Assembly (NCBI GenBank): GCA_934255515.1
Contig: CAKQON010000070.1
Span: 1-9,509, forward strand
Direction: 5' to 3'
DNA from: an uncultured Sutterella sp.
Lineage (GTDB): Bacteria > Pseudomonadota > Gammaproteobacteria > Burkholderiales > Burkholderiaceae_F
DNA length: 9,509 bases
Each line of letters begins with the position of its first letter. The stretch's first letter is position 1. Shown here one piece after another: positions 6,670 to 9,509 of this stretch. A model generated the notes under the pieces. It searched no databases and had not been told where the DNA came from. It was given only the letters and a program-made list of their open reading frames with translations. A program made the translations under genes and the position numbers.

Positions 6670-8811
6670 TCAGTCTGCGCTGCGCTTACGCCGGTACTTG
6701 TCAACGCATCGAGCGGGGAGCCATGCGGCAAAGTCAAAGCCCTTCTGCAGCTCTTCCATGTCGTACTTCATGATCCGGCGGTTCGGGTCCTTTCCATCGG
6801 ATAGCGCCCGACTCCAGGCTTCCTCCACGCAGTACAGGTAGAGTGCACGGCTGTAGTCGAGCAGCCAGCGTCGTACGTCGAAGTCGTTCAGGCGCGCGGT
6901 CTGCACCACGGAAAGCGCATGGGCGAATGCCTTCATGCCCTGCACGGTCTGCATGAAGTAGATGTTCTTGCGCAGCACTGTCAGCGGCCGGATGCGTCCC
7001 TCCACGATATCCGAGGAGGGCGGCACACGGGAGTCGCTCAGAAAGACCCTGAGGTTCTCTATCTGATTCATGTAGTAGCGGCAGGGCTCGGCATATCGAT
7101 CTGCTCTGCTTGCGGCTCTCCAGCCGCCGCCCCGCTTGTTCTGAATCAGCCGTCCCTTGCTCAGCTCCATCATGAGGTTGTCGATGTCATTCATCAGGTC
7201 GGCAGACATGTCTTTCCGTTCTGTCTCTCTGCGTTTGAGCCAGTCTGCTTCGCTTTCACCTTCCTTGCGGCTGCAGCGCTTCTCCAGGGCATAGATTTTT
7301 CCGATCCCCGCAAGCACGATCAGCAGAAGCCGGTCCGGGTTATCTTTCTTCAAATTTTCGGCGCTGATCTTCACGAGCTCCTCGTCGCTCATGGCTTCGG
7401 CCTGCTGCCGCAGGAGTTCGGAGCCGAGCGCCTGGCAGACGACGCGGCGAAAGTGCGTGAGGCAGCTTTGGCGCTGCGCGCGGTTCTCTCGTCCGAAGCC
7501 CTCGTTGATCATGCTTTGATAGGCCGAATACCCATCGCTTACGAGTACGTCGCACTTCAGGCCGTTCATGAGCTTGTGCAGACTCGCCTTGCTCCTCGTG
7601 CGCAGGAATGAGTAGTGCACGATCGGATTGTCAACCTCTGCCGGCGTGGTCATTGCAAGCAGGTAGCACTGCGAGGAGTGCGATTCCTCTTCTGCGTCGT
7701 TTTCCTTTTTGTCGGTGACCGTTTCGTTTTTACAGGCGGCCTCTGTACTTTCTGAATCCTGCTCAGGCTCCTCGGCGGCCTTGTCTTTCTTATTCGAGAC
7801 GTGCCCGCCGCCCTGAGCCTCCTTGTTGTCGAAGGTCGTTTCGTCGGCACAAACTACTGCACTGGTTTCGAGGTCCTTCCGGAATTCCTCGTCCAGCGGC
7901 TTGAGATAAATCTCTGCAAAGTCCCGGAAATTCCCGGGAATAGTGTCGTTGCCGAGCTGCCCGGCTTCCTTCATTTCATTGGTGCTCCGCGCCAGCGGCG
8001 TGCCCTGCGCCAGCTCGAATGCGCTGTCCACCATCTGCGCAATGGCAATGCTGCGGTTGGGCACAATCGGCAGGGGCAGTTCTTCGGCCGTCACAATATG
8101 CGCATGGCCGCAAGCCCTGCAAACCATGAGGTCCTGCCGGGTCTCAATCTGCTCGATTCGGGCTCCCAGCGCCGCATGCTTCGTCAGCAGCCGTTCCTTG
8201 ATCTCCGCAATCGGTTCGAGCTTCCCTCTGCCGCACTTGCGGCACTTTTCATGGGCTCCTGCCCGGGCCTCCCGCGTCTTATGCGGGATATCGGGGTACG
8301 TAACCCGCCTTCCCGCAGGCTTCTGAGGGATGAGCGCCGCCGGGCGCATCTTCATGCTCTTTTCTATGTCGGCCGCAGCGCGCTTAAGCGTCGTATCTGC
8401 GGGCAGTCCTTCGGCGGCCTGGATCGTTGCCTGCACCTGCCACCTCATCTGCCTCATGCTGTTCTCAAGGCTGCTGAAGGTCTTTCTGGCCTCATCAAGC
8501 ACCGCCTTGCCTTCCTCCGGTTTAGGAGCAGGCTTCAGAGCCTCGCTGCTCCTGCCGAAAATCTGCCGCCGGTACTGGCAGGCATCCTTGCAGAATCGCA
8601 CGAGATCTTTGCAGAGCGTGCGTACCTGCGACAAAATATCGAGGCTGAGGAAGTCGCCGTAGATGCCGACAGAGCGATCAAACTCCCGGACTGCCGTTTG
8701 ACTGGCAGGGAGATTCTCAATCATGACCTCCCGCCAGGCTGCGGCTTCTGCCGTCAGCCCTTCAACTTCCTTCTCCTTGGCGTGCACTTCACCCTGAAGC
8801 TTCTGCACCAT
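6670..8811 (-). CDS. tnpC: IS66 family transposase TnpC (long form)
   Basis: A 713-residue DDE transposase, well above the roughly 500 of typical IS66 TnpC. From the N terminus: a coiled-coil-like Lys/Glu-rich start; the QYRRQIFGRSSEAL block (79-92) typical of IS66; a four-cysteine zinc-binding module with C190/C193 and C231/C234; then the catalytic core. The likely DDE triad is D323 (CADET), D426 (VSDGYSAY) and E604 (DIVEGRIRPLTVLRKN). The C terminus carries the IS66 tail. The extra length comes mainly from a charged, low-complexity insert (about 331-380, rich in D, E, K) between the first two catalytic residues, and from a helical stretch around 465-560. AGGA lies 5 nt before the ATG. The reading frame is open throughout, so the enzyme may be active even though tnpA and tnpB are missing. 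The ATG shares the CCATGG palindrome with a plus-strand ATG at 8810. Confidence 0.88.
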   Translation of the reverse strand: MVQKLQGEVHAKEKEVEGLTAEAAAWREVMIENLPASQTAVREFDRSVGIYGDFLSLDILSQVRTLCKDLVRFCKDACQYRRQIFGRSSEALKPAPKPEEGKAVLDEARKTFSSLENSMRQMRWQVQATIQAAEGLPADTTLKRAAADIEKSMKMRPAALIPQKPAGRRVTYPDIPHKTREARAGAHEKCRKCGRGKLEPIAEIKERLLTKHAALGARIEQIETRQDLMVCRACGHAHIVTAEELPLPIVPNRSIAIAQMVDSAFELAQGTPLARSTNEMKEAGQLGNDTIPGNFRDFAEIYLKPLDEEFRKDLETSAVVCADETTFDNKEAQGGGHVSNKKDKAAEEPEQDSESTEAACKNETVTDKKENDAEEESHSSQCYLLAMTTPAEVDNPIVHYSFLRTRSKASLHKLMNGLKCDVLVSDGYSAYQSMINEGFGRENRAQRQSCLTHFRRVVCQALGSELLRQQAEAMSDEELVKISAENLKKDNPDRLLLIVLAGIGKIYALEKRCSRKEGESEADWLKRRETERKDMSADLMNDIDNLMMELSKGRLIQNKRGGGWRAASRADRYAEPCRYYMNQIENLRVFLSDSRVPPSSDIVEGRIRPLTVLRKNIYFMQTVQGMKAFAHALSVVQTARLNDFDVRRWLLDYSRALYLYCVEEAWSRALSDGKDPNRRIMKYDMEELQKGFDFAAWLPARCVDKYRRKRSAD

Positions 8812-8914
8812 GGCAATCCTGTTCGTCGCAATGCATGATCTTGCAGATGCCTCCCGATTTCGAAACGAAGACGACGTAGTCCTCGCCGAGGGAAACGTCG
8901 ATGTTGAGGACTCC
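8789..8914 (-). pseudogene. Possible tnpB (IS66 Orf2) fragment
   Basis: On the minus strand an open frame ends at 8789 and overlaps the tnpC start by 23 bp. Its last 40 or so residues read LPGVLNIDVSLGEDYVVFV, then SKSGGICKIMHCDEQDC. The VFVSKSGGICKI-xx-DE run resembles the VFxNRRxxxxKILxWD core of IS66 TnpB, in the expected position and direction just before tnpC. A full TnpB is about 110 residues; here the N-terminal part appears replaced and the C-terminal part is missing. The match is short and made by eye. Confidence 0.3.
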
Positions 8915-9310
8915 GGGAAGGCTGAGCTGGCACGTCTCGAAAAGTACTATCTGGTGGATCTCGGCCTTCGTCGAACGGTGTTGGGAAACAAGGCGATGGA
9001 TGTCGGGCATACGCTGGAAAACGTTGTCTATCTTGAACTGCTGAGGAGAGGATTCGAGGTTTACGTAGGACGGGTGGAGGAAACGGAGGTCGATTTCGTG
9101 GCCAAGTCGGCGGAAGGTTTTCAATACATCAAGGTGTCGGCAACTGTTAGGGACGCCGACACGCTTGCGCGAGAATTGAGGCCTTTGCGGAATATTCAGG
9201 ACAATTATCCGAAGCTCCTTCTAACCTTGGATGATGATCCTGATATGGACTACGACGGGATTGTCCGGACCAATGCGCTGGGATGGCTGTTGAGGAACTC
9301 GCCTCAGTAG
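8810..9310 (+). pseudogene. C-terminal remnant of a DUF4143 AAA ATPase
   Basis: The open frame encodes 166 residues. From about residue 36 (near 8915) it matches the C-terminal DUF4143 half of AAA-type ATPases: KYYLVDLGLRR, VGHTLENVVYLELLRRGFEVYVG, EVDFVA, VSATVRDADTLARELRPL, DNYPKLLLTLD and a final LGWLLRN. The full proteins have roughly 400 residues, with an N-terminal P-loop ATPase domain that is wholly absent here. The DUF4143 part resembles a PD-(D/E)XK fold, and E70, E93 and D95 lie in the usual places. The first 35 residues do not fit the family and are read from the opposite strand of the IS66-related sequence. The gene was most likely cut by the IS66 insertion or a later deletion. 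The ATG at 8810 lacks a clear Shine-Dalgarno, so translation is doubtful. Confidence 0.72.
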
Positions 9311-9509
9311 AGTAGACCTGCGTGGTTGTTTGTTGAGGCGGATTGTGTGGTATTCCAAAGTTTCTTTGTTTGATGTCGTGATTATCACGCCTTGAGCTCG
9401 ACTCTCTGCGGGATCATTTTTGCTTTTTTTCTTTGGGAAGGTCTGAGCAAGTGCCAATTTTTATGACTGCAACCGGAAAATCCGGACCCAACACATAAAT
9501 TCGGTTGTT
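9311..9509. other. AT-richer intergenic tail without a gene
   Basis: No convincing coding region is seen in these 199 bp, which are richer in A/T than the rest. There is a T-rich run (9417-9434), a small hairpin CCGGA-AAA-TCCGG (9473-9485), and outer inverted arms CAACCG (9470-9475) and CGGTTG (9502-9507). These could be a promoter or an IS end belonging to the next region, but nothing decides it. Confidence 0.35.

Larger units (their letters stand above)
6670..8914 (-). mobile_element. IS66-family element, ends not resolved
   Basis: The span holds a full IS66-type tnpC gene and, upstream, sequence that seems to be a tnpB scrap. A GTAA that could start an IS66 left end occurs at 6595, but I find no matching TTAC-ended inverted repeat or 8-bp target duplication on the right. 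The right limit given here is where DUF4143 homology begins on the plus strand (about 8915). The element is probably decayed or truncated, as tnpA and an intact tnpB are absent. Confidence 0.5.

Noticed and set aside
7801..8838. Plus-strand open frame opposite tnpC
   Set aside because: It lies wholly within the motif-rich IS66 transposase gene on the other strand and has no motif of its own.
9221..9457. Small minus-strand open frame of 78 residues at the right edge
   Set aside because: It overlaps the conserved end of the DUF4143 coding frame, and the Lys/Arg-rich product resembles nothing.

Overview
The window is high-GC bacterial DNA with long, densely packed genes, SD-led starts and several insertion-sequence remains. 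The protein set is a DcuC-type C4-dicarboxylate carrier, a YheO/DauR-type PAS regulator, RidA, PLP enzymes and a long IS66 transposase. It fits a betaproteobacterium of the Burkholderiales, and a gut Sutterellaceae-like anaerobe is my best guess. That guess rests on protein style and gene mix, not on any marker gene.

Layout. Bases 1-76 look like the right end of an IS200/IS605 (tnpB-type) element whose body lies outside the window. It stops about 20 bp beyond the stop codon of a dcuC-like gene (96-1469, minus). An adenosine-deaminase-fold gene (1648-2748, plus) is divergent from dcuC. It ends at a strong bidirectional terminator (2776-2815) shared with a convergent D-threonine aldolase / D-serine dehydratase family gene (2829-4052, minus). 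A 133-bp region with two good palindromes separates that gene from a divergent three-gene operon: PAS/HTH regulator (4186-5016), ridA (5049-5432) and a threonine-synthase-like PLP lyase (5440-6537). A hairpin at 6633-6652 follows. The right third is mobile-element debris: a complete 713-residue IS66 transposase gene (6670-8811, minus), a possible tnpB scrap upstream of it, and the C-terminal remnant of a DUF4143 ATPase (to 9310). The last 199 bp hold no gene.

How the genes may work together. The central part reads as an amino-acid catabolic locus. One PLP enzyme of the D-TA/DSD fold acts on a D-beta-hydroxy amino acid. A second PLP beta-lyase releases enamine/imine intermediates, and RidA hydrolyses these. 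The YheO-like regulator probably controls both arms from the palindromic divergent promoter region. The C4-dicarboxylate carrier and the deaminase-like enzyme could handle products or nitrogen salvage, but that link rests on neighbourhood alone. The substrate is not readable from sequence. I saw no CRISPR array, tRNA or rRNA.
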